Shown here in pieces: positions 10,605-21,079 of a stretch of DNA of 64,000 nucleotides. A program made the translations under genes and the position numbers. The number at the start of each line of letters is the position of its first letter. Position 1 is the first letter of the stretch. The notes under the pieces were generated by a model. The model saw only the letters and a list, made by a program, of their open reading frames with translations, was not told the origin of the DNA and did not search any database. The stretch lies in contig CAKMXJ010000032.1 of NCBI GenBank assembly GCA_928724745.1, forward strand, positions 434,001 through 498,000. Reading direction: 5' to 3'. This DNA is from Anthracocystis setariae (taxonomy: Eukaryota > Basidiomycota > Ustilaginomycetes > Ustilaginales > Ustilaginaceae).

Positions 10605-10935
10605 GATAGTAGTGGAGCTGCAGCGAGAGGTGAGGACTCGCTGAGCTGAAGGAGGTGGCTCGGCAAGCGCGGCACCAGCCTAGCAAGAAAGACGAAGCGC
10701 ACAGATCGCGCGCAAACGAATACAAAGGCGCGGTCGGTTGAAAACGAGATGGGTTGAGGCGGTGTGTTGATAGATTTGGCAGAATTGCAACTGTTTGAGA
10801 AAGTGAGATGGTGGTAGATGGGGAGGGTAGACGCCGATGTCGGTGAAACAAACGTCGAGTTGGCATGTGGAGATAACGTCAAAAGAGTGTGACAGAAGAG
10901 TAATTATTTGTGTGTTGGTCTGAGCTCGCGTACGG

Positions 10936-10970
10936 TGCGATGCGGTGCGGTGCGGTGCGATGCGATGCGA
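10936..10970 (+). repeat. Pentamer repeat TGCGR x7
   Basis: Seven perfect-length tandem copies of TGCGA or TGCGG, ordered A-G-G-G-A-A-A at the fifth base, about 330 bases upstream of the F-BAR start codon. Confidence 0.85.
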
Positions 10971-11229
10971 TGCATTTTCCTTGTGCTGAAAAGGCGGTGA
11001 GAGAAGCCACTTCAACATAGCCACACACCAATTTTACACGCTACAAAAAAAATTAACCTAAAAAGCGCCAAAAATAATAAAATCAAATTTGGTCATCACA
11101 ACTTGGCCCACTTAGGAGGCTTCCAAAGCCACGTGCAACTCATCTTGGCATTTTGAAGCTGATTCTGTTAGACTGAATAGTAATAGATTCCAAGTTTGTG
11201 AGATTGGTAGCTTTGCACAATCTTGACAC

Positions 11230-11252
11230 TTTTTTTTTTTTTTTTTTTTTTT
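11230..11252 (+). repeat. Poly(T) tract, T23
   Basis: Uninterrupted run of 23 T in the intergenic region between the F-BAR and CorA-like genes. Confidence 0.9.
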
Positions 11253-11929
11253 AACCTCAGCCGACGGTTCGGCCAAAAAAATGACAAACGTGCTCAATCA
11301 ACAATCAAACAAAGCTCGACTATGCAACACCTTGCCGACCGACCCTTACTCCGCCGGTGACGAGCACAGCGCAGTCGGGTTTTCAGCAGAGGCTTCTTCG
11401 GTACATGAAGAAATGTGCAAGCCTATCAAGCAACCTTTTGCTCCTTGTCTTCAGAGAGATACAGCACTGCAACAAGCTAGCTGTTCGTGTGGTGCTGTCA
11501 GCCTGTTGTTGTTTATTGATATACTTTTTTTGTTTTCCCCTTTCTTTTGAGTGTTATCTGATGGCTTTTGCGTGCCCTGCTGTTGCTTTTTTTGTTTTTG
11601 TTTTTTTTTGTTTTTTTGTTTTTTTGTTTTTTTTTTGGGTCCAACGTCGCCTTTTTCATGCTAAGGTTCAACTTGATCCACCCCTCCCCTGCCTCTTCCA
11701 TCAACATTGTAGACATGCATCGCCATATCGTATCGCTTTCCACCGCTCGCGAATCTAGCTTGACTCGAGCAGCTTCCCACTAGATACGCCTTCTCTGGTG
11801 CGCTCTCTAACCCGATCCGCGCAGAGGATGATTGCGCTCAATACATGCTACCAAGGCACGCTGTCACCTTAAACGCTAAGCATTCTTCTCACCCCTCATC
11901 TGGACGCTCTTTTACACAACCTATTCCAC

Positions 11930-14900
11930 ATGTCGTCTTCACCTCCTGTGCCTCCAGGCTCCGATGGCCAGCCTCGCATCTCGCCTCGCACCTCGTTTGA
12001 GCTTGCTCATCCGGCACTATTAGCTCCTCGACAATACAATGCCGATGTCGACCATGCCCAAGCATCCTCTCACTTAGCTGCCCCATCACTTCCACCTCCC
12101 GTGCACTTGTCCCACCACGTCCCTCCTCCGCCGCGAAGACCAGCAAACCGCCAGGATGCCTTGATGGACGATGCCCTTCGCTCCCTTCCTCCTGCTGCTC
12201 AACGCCACAATCAACGCCAGCGCGCCCCCGCCAATGTTCTTTCCATGTTCAATACATCCATATTCGGCACAGGCGCTTCTTCCTCCTCTTCTCAACCCAC
12301 CCAGTCTCATGCATATCCACCACAACCTTCCGCATCCTTCGCTCTTCAACGTTCCAAGAGCGCTGCCAGCACCACAAGTATCGCATCCAACGCTACCACT
12401 TCCCACAAATCATCTCGTCATGCCAGCTCCCATCCACTCCGATCCGCCATCGGCCGCGTCGCCCACATTGCCACTCCATCCAGCCCCATACAGTCTCCAA
12501 TGCCAACCGCCATGTCCCCGCCCTTGAAGCCTCGTCCATCATCCATGTTCAACGCATCTTCCGTTCAAAGGACAAAACAAGCACGTAGGCAAGCTCGAAG
12601 AGAGGCCAGGAGCGCACAGAGGCGTGCACGACGACATCGCCAAGCTCAACACAACCGTACTCTTGACCAACACCATCAGCCCCACATCCCTCCAGCCCAT
12701 CCCTCCCCACGCGCTGCTCAACTCGGTGACGAGATCGTCGAGCTACCCGAACAACCTCCTCTCGATGTCCCCGAAGCAAATGCGCCCACTGCTACCGCCC
12801 TCGCCATGGCTTCCAAGGTGGCTCGCAAACCTAAGCGCAAGCTTCAGTTCGCTCCCGACCAAAGGCGCGTCCGTAAGGTGGACCTGCCTCCAAGCTTCGA
12901 CCCTCAAGATACCTACAGGAATCTCGATGACTACGTTGCCGCATCTCGCCAGCGTCGTCGCGTCCAACGTGGCGTACACCATGGCCGGTCTCGTGGCTCA
13001 CGAGCCCGTCGAGGCTCTCGTAGCAGTCGTGCCAGTCGTAGTTCCGCTCGAAGCAGCGGCAACTCGAGCAGCTCCAGCAGTACTTCTTCTTCCTCTTCTT
13101 CCTCCTCCTCGTCCTCCTCCTCGTCCTCCTCCTCGAGCTCAGGCTCTGGCCACGGACTCACCATCGCCCGTCTGCGAGCCTTTTTCGGCGATGCATCTAG
13201 CTCCTCCTCTTCCAGTTCCAGCTCAGACTCCTCATCCACCGCCTCGTCTTCGTCTTCTTCCACTTCGTCGTCATCCGACACAGAATCCACCACCACCGAT
13301 GCCAGCCAGTCCAGGCGTTCTTCCGCTCGTCGACTCTCGTTTCCTGGCAAGCGTTTCAAATCGCGCCGCGCCAGTCGATCACATTCTCGTGGTGATCAAT
13401 CTGACGCAAGCGATCTACCCGGTTCGCCCACCTCAGGCCGCAAGGCGCCCCTGACTCCCTACTTTGGTCCTCTCTCCGAATTTCCTCTCGGCAAAAAGGC
13501 AGCTGAAAGACGTCAAAACAAAAAAGCCCGCCAGGCTGCCCGCCGTGCAAAGAAGCGAGAGGCGCAGCTCATTCGTCAGGGTCGATTGCCCCCTAAGCCC
13601 AGTCGCAGCGCTCGCGCAAAAGCGCTGCGCGCAAGGGAGCTTGCCGGCGGAGTCACTGAATATCAACTCTTCACGCCCATGCGACTGCCCATGGATCTCG
13701 AGTGCACCTCTCTGGCGACTCTCGAGGCGACCTCAGCTCCGCTAGTCGGAACTACTACCGTTTTCAAGAAGACCATGCGAACGCGTAGCTGGGTTCAGGT
13801 CCGCAATCAGCTCTATGTTTTGCGAAACTATCTGCGTCAGGTCGACTCGCAAAGTGGCGATCTCGGCATGGACCCAAAAGCGGCATACCAAGCCTTGCAA
13901 CGTAGACAAAAGACCACCAAGACGGCTGGCGACAAGAGCGCCACTCGAGCAAAGAAGACGCTTTCGAGAGACGTACCGAGGAGTGTTGTTCCAGAGCCAG
14001 TGCCCGAGGCAGATCCAACCGAACTCGACTTTTTCGACGGAGATCTGGCTCTGCCCCCGCCCGCTATGGACCTTCCGGAAGATCAGCTGGAGACGGCGCA
14101 GGCAGCAGGTCCCAACCAAAGCAAACAAGAGCTGCACACTTCCATGGGCTCGTCGCCGCAAGACCACACCTCACACTACAACTTTGATCAGCATCTTCCC
14201 GCCGATCAAGAGGAGGAAACCCGTACAGGTCGCCATCTTTCCGACATGCCGCTCAGTCCACACTATGCTACCGTCTTTGGCAAAGACTTTGGCCAATCTC
14301 CGCAACCTTTCTCGACTTCCAGACAGAGCAAAGGCAAAGGCTTGGACACTGCCTCTGCCACACCCTCGAGCGGCGCGGGAAAGACCCTCCCCGACGCTGG
14401 TCATGGCAAGCACATTCCGCCATCGGAAGAAGGCGCATGGTGGCTACATGTCCAATGTCCCACGTACCGTGATATGCACGAGATCTCCAAGCTGTTTCCC
14501 ATGCACCCGCTGACGGTCGAAGACGTTCTGCAGCAGGACCCACGCGAAAAGGTCGATGTCTTTGATCGTTTGGGTTACTACTTTGTTGTGATCCGCGCCA
14601 TCGACGAGCGTTACTTCCGCTACACCTCGACCGCCTCGAAAAGCTCGCCTGGCTCTCCGAATTCCTCAGCCTCTGGCTCCTCGAACGACACCGTGCAGGG
14701 TGACGCAGATTCAAAGCCGAACGACGATCAAGACGTCGAGTCGGACAAGAAGGCACATAGCTTTGAAATGCAAGAGATCGGCGATCGAAACAAGCGATCG
14801 AAACAGCAGAAGGATGGACAACATGCGCGCTTGGCAGCTCCAGCACGTACGGGCAAGGGTCGCGTCGAGATCGTCGAAGGCATCGGTGGCAAAGAGGGTC

Positions 14901-16132
14901 TGGAAGGTGTCAGTGTTGGTGCCAACAACCTGTATCTGTTGGTATTTTCGCACGGCGTGATTTCGTTTGCGTTTGAAGACGTTCGCAAGCATATCGATCG
15001 CGTCGCTGAACGTCTGCTTGAGATCACCCGACCTGTCGAATTGACGGCCGACTGGATCGCGCACGATCTGTACGATTCGGTCGTCGATGCCTTCCTACCG
15101 CTCATCTCGTTTGTGCAGTCGGAAGTCGTCGAGGTCGAAGAGTTGGCGAGCGAACCGATCAGTACGACGCAGTGGAAGAAGCAGAACAACTATGCGCCGA
15201 AACAACGTCGTCAGAGGGCTCTGTTGGGGTCCAATCCGGCAGGACGTCTGATCAGCGTCGAACCCGTCTCGGTAGCGTCGTCGCCCTCTTCGCAAGAGAT
15301 CGAAAAACGCACCTCGATGCTGGAGGTGCGTCGCCTCAAGACGGTGCAGACGCTACGTCCTCTGCCCATGCTGCGTGTGGGCAACCGCATCCTGAACCGG
15401 TTACCGCATTTCCTGGTCAAGCAGAAGCAAAAGGTCACGATTCAACGACTGCCAGAGTGGCAGTTCAAGGACACGCTTGAGGTTGAGATGCGAAGGACTG
15501 CGGCCGAGATCGATGAGGCGAGCAATTCGGTGTTCGACACGCAGGCAGCTGCGGATCAGAGTATCATGTTGCACCGTATTGCCGACACACGCAAGATCGT
15601 CACGGGCCTGTCGAGATTGCTGGGGCCCAAAAACGATGCGGTCAAGGGTTTGCGCAAGCGGCTGGCGGATATGCAGCAATTGCAGCGTCGGGAGGAGGCG
15701 CTTCAACGCATCGGGTCGAATAGTCGCAATTTGCTCGCACGCACCGAAGTGTCCATGTACATGTCGGACGTTCACGACCACATCATCTCGATGCTCAACC
15801 AGCTCAATTCGGGCGAAGGTCGTCTGTCGGAAATCCATCACAATTACCTCGCCCAGATCACGATCGAGAACAGGAGGTTTCGACAGGGTGCGGATCAGGC
15901 ACTGTTCTTCTTGGCCACGATCGGTATCTCGGTGGTGATCGCTGTGTTTATCACGTCGATCTTCTCGGTCAATGTCAATCGTCCGGGGAATGAGCTGGGG
16001 TCACATCATCTGGCTTGGTTCTTCGGGATCGTTGGCGCTTGTGCGTTGACACCCTTGGGCGTGTATCTGTACATCTTGTACATATCGAAGCAGAGCAGGT
16101 TGAAGCTCGCCAGTAGACGCGCTGCGCGCTAG
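11930..16132 (+). CDS. CorA-like divalent cation transporter (Alr1/Mnr2-related), GMN motif degenerate
   Basis: 1,400 residues, one exon. The first ~830 residues are disordered, basic and Ser/Arg-rich, with two long Ser runs (about 377-405 and 423-449). The CorA domain starts near residue 836 (GAWWLHVQCPTYRDMHEISK, FPMHPLTVEDVLQ), continues with FDRLGYYFVVIRAID, NNLYLLVFSHGVISF and the long stalk helices (AADQSIMLHRIADTRKIV, DVHDHIISMLNQLN), and ends with two membrane segments (FFLATIGISVVIAVFITSIF and AWFFGIVGACALTPLGVYLY). At the end of the first membrane helix, where the family normally has Gly-Met-Asn, residues 1346-1348 read Ser-Val-Asn (bases 15965-15973). The family carries Mg2+ or other divalent ions as a pentamer in the plasma or vacuolar membrane. 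With this motif changed, the substrate or even transport activity is uncertain. An acidic/Ser insert near 905-975 splits the soluble domain. Confidence 0.83.
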   Translation: MSSSPPVPPGSDGQPRISPRTSFELAHPALLAPRQYNADVDHAQASSHLAAPSLPPPVHLSHHVPPPPRRPANRQDALMDDALRSLPPAAQRHNQRQRAPANVLSMFNTSIFGTGASSSSSQPTQSHAYPPQPSASFALQRSKSAASTTSIASNATTSHKSSRHASSHPLRSAIGRVAHIATPSSPIQSPMPTAMSPPLKPRPSSMFNASSVQRTKQARRQARREARSAQRRARRHRQAQHNRTLDQHHQPHIPPAHPSPRAAQLGDEIVELPEQPPLDVPEANAPTATALAMASKVARKPKRKLQFAPDQRRVRKVDLPPSFDPQDTYRNLDDYVAASRQRRRVQRGVHHGRSRGSRARRGSRSSRASRSSARSSGNSSSSSSTSSSSSSSSSSSSSSSSSSSGSGHGLTIARLRAFFGDASSSSSSSSSSDSSSTASSSSSSTSSSSDTESTTTDASQSRRSSARRLSFPGKRFKSRRASRSHSRGDQSDASDLPGSPTSGRKAPLTPYFGPLSEFPLGKKAAERRQNKKARQAARRAKKREAQLIRQGRLPPKPSRSARAKALRARELAGGVTEYQLFTPMRLPMDLECTSLATLEATSAPLVGTTTVFKKTMRTRSWVQVRNQLYVLRNYLRQVDSQSGDLGMDPKAAYQALQRRQKTTKTAGDKSATRAKKTLSRDVPRSVVPEPVPEADPTELDFFDGDLALPPPAMDLPEDQLETAQAAGPNQSKQELHTSMGSSPQDHTSHYNFDQHLPADQEEETRTGRHLSDMPLSPHYATVFGKDFGQSPQPFSTSRQSKGKGLDTASATPSSGAGKTLPDAGHGKHIPPSEEGAWWLHVQCPTYRDMHEISKLFPMHPLTVEDVLQQDPREKVDVFDRLGYYFVVIRAIDERYFRYTSTASKSSPGSPNSSASGSSNDTVQGDADSKPNDDQDVESDKKAHSFEMQEIGDRNKRSKQQKDGQHARLAAPARTGKGRVEIVEGIGGKEGLEGVSVGANNLYLLVFSHGVISFAFEDVRKHIDRVAERLLEITRPVELTADWIAHDLYDSVVDAFLPLISFVQSEVVEVEELASEPISTTQWKKQNNYAPKQRRQRALLGSNPAGRLISVEPVSVASSPSSQEIEKRTSMLEVRRLKTVQTLRPLPMLRVGNRILNRLPHFLVKQKQKVTIQRLPEWQFKDTLEVEMRRTAAEIDEASNSVFDTQAAADQSIMLHRIADTRKIVTGLSRLLGPKNDAVKGLRKRLADMQQLQRREEALQRIGSNSRNLLARTEVSMYMSDVHDHIISMLNQLNSGEGRLSEIHHNYLAQITIENRRFRQGADQALFFLATIGISVVIAVFITSIFSVNVNRPGNELGSHHLAWFFGIVGACALTPLGVYLYILYISKQSRLKLASRRAAR

Positions 16133-16326
16133 AGGCCACCATCTCTCGGCGCATCTTCTACATCGACTTCTTCGCGATGGGTAGAGAGGTTTGGCATGTA
16201 CATCTACATTAGGATATGAATAATTACGAGAAGGACAAAGTTACCGTTACCGTTACAGCATTTTGGGGGTGAGGGGTGGGGTCAGTACTTTGCAAAGTCG
16301 GATGCAAGTATCGGTGCGGTGAGGTG

Positions 16327-16626
16327 TTAGTCTAAATAGCAAGCGAAGAAGTCCCATTTCTGGTCGGGTTGGGTGGATTCGCATTGGATGCCGTTGAGCG
16401 TTGCGCCGATGCTGGTGCAGCAGTTGGTTGTGGCCGAGGTGGGTGGGGGCGAACGGAAGGGGCCTTTGTCGAGGAGACGGTGGTTGGCCAAGATCTTGGC
16501 CGGTGCGGCGATCGCGATGAGAGAGAGGATAATGGCAGGGTGTAGGTTCAATTTGAGTCGCAGAGGCGATGGGGGTTGATGGAGAGAGGAGGTTTGAAGG
16601 AGGACGAGGAGGACGATGACGGTCAT
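16327..16626 (-). CDS. Small putative secreted cysteine-containing protein
   Basis: 99 residues from the ATG at 16626. Codons in this frame end predominantly in C (for example AAC TGC TGC ACC AGC ATC GGC), like the confirmed genes and unlike the surrounding sequence, which argues that it is real. The N-terminus is hydrophobic (MTVIVLLVLLQTSS), and a second hydrophobic stretch (AIILSLIAIAAPAKILA) follows near residues 32-48. The C-terminal part has four Cys in the order CC..C..C. No family recognised. A small secreted or membrane protein is the best reading, possibly an effector-like protein if the organism is a plant-associated smut. The frame stays open further upstream to 17034, but that part lacks the codon bias. 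An unseen upstream exon is possible. It lies 194 bases from the convergent 3' end of the CorA-like gene. Confidence 0.5.
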   Translation of the reverse strand: MTVIVLLVLLQTSSLHQPPSPLRLKLNLHPAIILSLIAIAAPAKILANHRLLDKGPFRSPPPTSATTNCCTSIGATLNGIQCESTQPDQKWDFFACYLD

Positions 16627-18441
16627 TGTGTGGGGTGAGAGCTTCCATCCCACAGACGCAAGAGGCGCTCCTGCGGTTATATTGGGCGAAGAAGGCTCAA
16701 ACGAATACCATTCACAATCGGCATCAAGATCGTCTCGACAGGTGCAGCTTGCATCTGGTGGAAGAGCGGCACCGTATTTCAGCAGACGACAGATCCAGGC
16801 AGGAACATGAGAACACAAACCGACAAGTGCGTCGGCGTGCCCAAAAGCTACTCTGCGCGCAGTCAATCGAAACCCTGACGTCCCCAAGCGAGCTTTGTTC
16901 ATCTGGCGCTCGATTCGATCTTGTGTGCCGTTACCTTTGTCACAGCCCACGGACGTGGATTGTTTTGCGCGCTCAGATCTTGGTATGGGCATGGACATGG
17001 GTCTGGAAATAGATTTGAGCAGCATCAGTTGCAAGAATATCGACTACATTGATGAAGACCGAACAAGAACAGCCCGGTCCTGGCGATGTGCAGAGCCGAT
17101 AGTGTTGCCGTATTCTCACGCATGACCCATAGGGGACAGAGTCGATGCGGTGCTGCACGATAGTCTGACACATGTTGATTTCGAGATGGAAACCCAAATA
17201 ATGGTGTCCTTGCAACTGATACGAATTGGATAACACGTGTCTCATGGCTGTGAGCATTGCGGGGGTCTTGTCCGAATCAACACGGTTCGGCGTTCAAGTC
17301 GACAGTCTTGGCATCGTTGGTGTTGCTTTCAAGCCAAAGGGGGGGGGCGACCTATACTTCTGTTCAGCTGTGGTTTTCTGGCTCTGGACCCGAGTGGGAC
17401 TGGACTGCCCTGGTGCGCCGCACGCGTGGCGGAAGTTGTCCAAGAGTGCAGACGACCCTCACAGCCTTCCAGGCGCTCCGCCGCATCGGTACGATAGCGG
17501 CCACAGCATTTCGACATCTACTCCATCTATACGTTGCGTGTTTCGAATGGGAGAGAACAAAACAGATCGAAAGCGACGTGTGCCCCATCAACGATCGCAC
17601 TCATCTGGTCGAGCCCTCCATAGATTGCTATGCTCTCAGCATGTGTGTATCAATCTTGGATCCAGGATTGACTACGTGGCTACGACGACATGGTGCTGAA
17701 GCATGTGCGGTTTCGAGAAGAACAGGATATAGCGTGCGCTTGTTCGGTCAAGGTCTCGATACCGCATCTCCGCATCGACCCATCTCGATGTCAGGGATTG
17801 ATGCGTAAGTTGGCTTGGCCCAGGCTCAGCATGAGCAAACCCTCGCACCTACGCTCGGCGCCTACTCTTCCAATGTCAGCACCAGGATGAAGTATGTACC
17901 CCTACTTAGCGTGGTTTCGGTGGCGTTCGGCGTGGCGTACGCACAGAGAACGCAGATGAAATGGACAGTGTCCGATGACGCTACTGGAAATACGGAGCCG
18001 TCCAGAGCTGCGACCCGACACTGCTGTCGAATCTCACATGGTTCCATGCATGCTCCTACCACACATGCCACGATGCGCACAGCCCTGGTGGTTTCCGCAA
18101 TTGTTGTCAGCAAAAGGCAAATGGTTACATAGTCATGTCAGGCTGAGCATGAGGAGCTTAGTCGAAATGTGTCGCAGTCATGATCGACCTCGGGTAGTGT
18201 CAAGGCTGGATGCACTGATTGTGCTACTTAGGGTTTGGTCAAGACTTTCATTTCGCAGCCCTTGCTTGATTGCTATGGTCTTTGTGATTCCGGTGCTTAG
18301 GCTGGTAGGCATGTTTTATTGTGCACTACCTGAACGACGGCATGATGGATTCGGCTCTATGGGACCACTTGAATGGCCATCGGAAGCAACGCAACTGTCT
18401 GAACGTACCCAAACCCGTTCAAGGGGTCAAGGGATGGAGCG
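16627..18441. other. Gene-poor stretch
   Basis: 1.8 kb in which frames are short, overlapping in several frames and without the C/G third-base preference of the neighbours. No repeat, tRNA or transposon signature seen. It includes the promoter of the small secreted protein gene. Confidence 0.4.
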
Positions 18442-19461
18442 TTAGAGGCCACGAAACCTGTTGAACGCATTGAACTGCCTCGCTGCCTCACCATTGAAGG
18501 CGGGCTCGACCACGACACGCAAAGCCTCTTCGATATCTGCGCCCGGATTGGCGACCTTCACTCTGAACGAGTTCCCATTCGCATCGTTGATATCGAACCT
18601 CCCATGCTGCTGAAGCACATCCACCATGGTTCTCCGATCCGTCGAGCGATCGAGGCGATGTTGGGCTGGCTGGTTTACACCTTGGATGCGATCATCCTGC
18701 ATCTCCCAATCGGGATAGATCGGTTGACCATACATGATGGAAGCCAAATTCGGACCGAATCTGGCACGCACCGCATCGTGCTGAGCCAACACCCTTTCCA
18801 CAAGCCCCTCCTCGCTGGTTGTAGGCTTGCGGATTTTGAGATTGAGAGGACTATATCCGACGTGACTAATCTCTCCACTGGGTCGTTTGAGCCAGAATTG
18901 ACCCGGCGGCTTTCGAAGTGCGGTGAACATTTCGATGTCGGAATCGTGGCCGGGACGGAGGACGGGGTAGCCGTTAACTTGTGGATGATGACGCAGATCA
19001 GCAGTGGCGGTGAGACCATGTTGATGGCCCCAGAACACTCTGTGTAGTCTGGGATCCGCGTGAAATACGCGGAACGCCTCCTGGGCCTGCTGGGTAGGAA
19101 GTCGTTGCTGTCGAAGCGAAGTGCGTTCGAGCCAGAATACATCGGTTGGATCGCTGCCGACGATGCCGACTCTGGGATATCGGAGGAGCGCGCGGGATAC
19201 GGTTCGTTCTGGGCTTTCAGAGGAGTAGAGCGGGAAATAGCCGTAGAAGGGAACGTCAGCACCAGCATCGGGCGCTTCAGCGAAGGCTTGCTGTGGAGAG
19301 ATCAGGCTAGAGATGGTACTCGCTTCGATCCGGTCCCTGTACGTGGCAGAAGAGCTTCCTGCATCGTCCCGCCCAGCAGCTCGACAGCTGATGGAAACGA
19401 GGATGACCGCCAGCAAAAGCGTAGCAGTGACTGTGTGCAGCTTCGTACGCAGAGATTTCAT
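18442..19461 (-). CDS. Predicted secreted protein of unknown function
   Basis: 339 residues when started at the ATG 19461-19459. The frame is open up to 19653, but the extra 64 codons would bury a good signal peptide. From the chosen start the N-terminus is MKSLRTKLHTVTATLLLAVI followed by LVSISCRAAG: basic start, hydrophobic core, small residues at a likely cleavage point. The mature part has few cysteines, no membrane segment and no family I recognise. Local features are VPFYGYFPLYSS, RVGIVGSDPTDVFWLERTSL, HRVFWGHQHG and FRVKVANPGADIEEALRVVV. It sits in a gene-poor neighbourhood beside another small secreted candidate, a setting common for smut effector genes. That role is only a suggestion. 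It could also be a lineage-specific cell-wall or vacuolar protein. Confidence 0.65.
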   Translation of the reverse strand: MKSLRTKLHTVTATLLLAVILVSISCRAAGRDDAGSSSATYRDRIEASTISSLISPQQAFAEAPDAGADVPFYGYFPLYSSESPERTVSRALLRYPRVGIVGSDPTDVFWLERTSLRQQRLPTQQAQEAFRVFHADPRLHRVFWGHQHGLTATADLRHHPQVNGYPVLRPGHDSDIEMFTALRKPPGQFWLKRPSGEISHVGYSPLNLKIRKPTTSEEGLVERVLAQHDAVRARFGPNLASIMYGQPIYPDWEMQDDRIQGVNQPAQHRLDRSTDRRTMVDVLQQHGRFDINDANGNSFRVKVANPGADIEEALRVVVEPAFNGEAARQFNAFNRFRGL

Positions 19462-20098
19462 TGCGATTCCAGTTGGGTCGAGGAAATGGGATAGAGGGTA
19501 GACGAAGAAACGTGAGTCGGAGAGTACCCACCAGAAACACTTCTTTACCTGGACAGCTTTTAAATATACACCGTCGTTCCCCTTGGTGGATTTCCCTGCT
19601 GGTTGGTGGGAAAGCCAAGCTGCAAATGAAGCTATTGTGGGAACTGGAGCCATCTCTGCAGTTGATTCGGCCTTTGTGTCATGAAAACATTAACTTTTCA
19701 CATATCACATATGAATGGTTGGATGCGCCCAACCGGATATTCACACGCTCTCCTTCCTCCTTAGAGCGCGGGACAACCAATTCAAGGATCAAGCTCGACT
19801 TTGTCAACAGATCCAGAGTCGTGCGTGTCTTCAAGCGACTACTGACGAAGCATCAAGGACCTTACACGGACAGCAGCCGATGTGTTATGTATGATAGATC
19901 AAATTGCATTTCTTGTACGAGCCAAGATCCATCTTGAGAAAGCTAGCACATGAGATGCAAAGTGTTTACCAGGAAGCCTTGGCACTGTTGTCACGGAGTT
20001 CGAAAGGCAAGGTGGGAAGAGAGTCAAGTTAGTAACGGCTGCATGTTTCGTCGAGCGCCCCTTGCAAGGGTTGAATCCAGGTTGGAATGGGGCGATGC
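19462..20098. other. Intergenic, no gene seen
   Basis: About 640 bases between the start of the secreted-protein gene and the 3' end of the COX8-like gene. Should contain the promoter of the former and the terminator of the latter. No repeat or coding signal noted. Confidence 0.35.
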
Positions 20099-20655
20099 TT
20101 ACAGCTGGAACTTGGCGGCGACGAAGGGAAGGGAGAAGCCGACGATAAGGAAAGTGCTAAGGCAGATGGCGACGGGAACCTTGCGGGTGGGGCCCGAGGG
20201 GAAGGGAACTGTTGGTAGATCAAAGCCAAAGAAGAATTGCAGGTGTGATGAACGAGGTCAGCAACATTGTTCGCCACTTCGAAGAAAGGGTTCTTGCTAC
20301 TTACGCGACTGATCAAGTTGCGAATAGGCGATCGCAGGGAATCGTTCAAGCGGACAGGTGGTCGAGAGAGCGGAAAGAATGCACAAGTGGAATGTCAGCA
20401 AATCAGATACACATGTTGATATTGGGTGTGCAAGTCGAAATCCTGGCTGGTCCTCGAGACTCTTCCACTGCATTGGAAGCAAGACCGAGGATCCAGAGAG
20501 GTTCCATGGTGGTCGGCATGTGATGTCATGTGGTTGGGGTTGACACGTACGGTCTCGTGAGTGTTCTCGACGTGAAGGTTGCGGCGGAGCAGAGGCTGCT
20601 GCTGGCGCATAACAGTGCGAGCAGAGCGGGCGGTCTGGCGAGCGAGGAGAGACAT
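20099..20655 (-). CDS. COX8: Cytochrome c oxidase small subunit, COX8/COX7C type (spliced, 72 residues)
   Basis: First exon from the ATG at 20655 encodes MSLLARQTARSARTVMRQQQ then PLLRRNLHVENTHET, an Arg-rich mitochondrial presequence ending in the family's LHVEN-like processing region. The last exon is 20208-20099 (acceptor CAACAG) and encodes PFPSGPTRKVPVAICLSTFL followed by IVGFSLPFVAAKFQL and stop, the single inner-membrane helix with the typical PF..A..QL ending. The two must be joined with one extra base of phase. Either the donor is GTGTCA at 20546 (one intron, giving T-V-L-P-F), or the stronger donor GTACGT at 20550 is used together with a 4-base exon, TCGC at 20308-20305, flanked by CAG and GTAAGT (giving T-S-L-P-F). 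Both models yield 72 residues, normal for this subunit. It acts in complex IV assembly and stability. Divergent from RPF1. Confidence 0.8.
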
Positions 20656-21079
20656 GTTGAGCTACAGGCTGGTACCGTTGTAAGGTGACTGATGTGATGA
20701 TGAGAGATGGAGTGAGTACGATGAGTTTGGATGGCGATGAGACTCACGAGCGCGCACTTTGCTATCATCATTCCGAACAGAGCCGCACACACACTGACTG
20801 CGAATTTCCATCATCGCAGGGCAGCAACCCTCTGTTCTGTTAAGCATGACAAATCAAGATTTTGGTGCCAAATCACGTGCGCGCCAACATTTTCATGGCA
20901 TTTGTGTGGAGAAACGGTGCAGCTTTTTGGGAAAATTTCCAATTCCCTCGGAACCCTGACTGCCTTCTCCTCACGTCCAACCAGACCATCTATCTCATCC
21001 AGAGACAGGAACCGAATCCATCGCAATACTCATCGGCGCAAGCACAGACAAATCGATAGCAAGGTGCAATTAGCCAAAC
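20656..21079. promoter_or_regulatory. Bidirectional promoter region, COX8-like / RPF1
   Basis: 424 bases between divergent start codons of a respiratory gene and a ribosome-assembly gene. No clear TATA box. Function inferred from position. Confidence 0.4.

Larger units (their letters stand above)
10605..11929. promoter_or_regulatory. Divergent intergenic region, F-BAR gene / CorA-like gene
   Basis: 1.3 kb with no supportable gene between two divergent start codons. It carries a pentamer repeat (10936-10970), a T23 run (11230-11252) and a T-rich stretch with single G interruptions (about 11588-11637). Short frames exist but have low-complexity or random-looking products. Confidence 0.4.
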
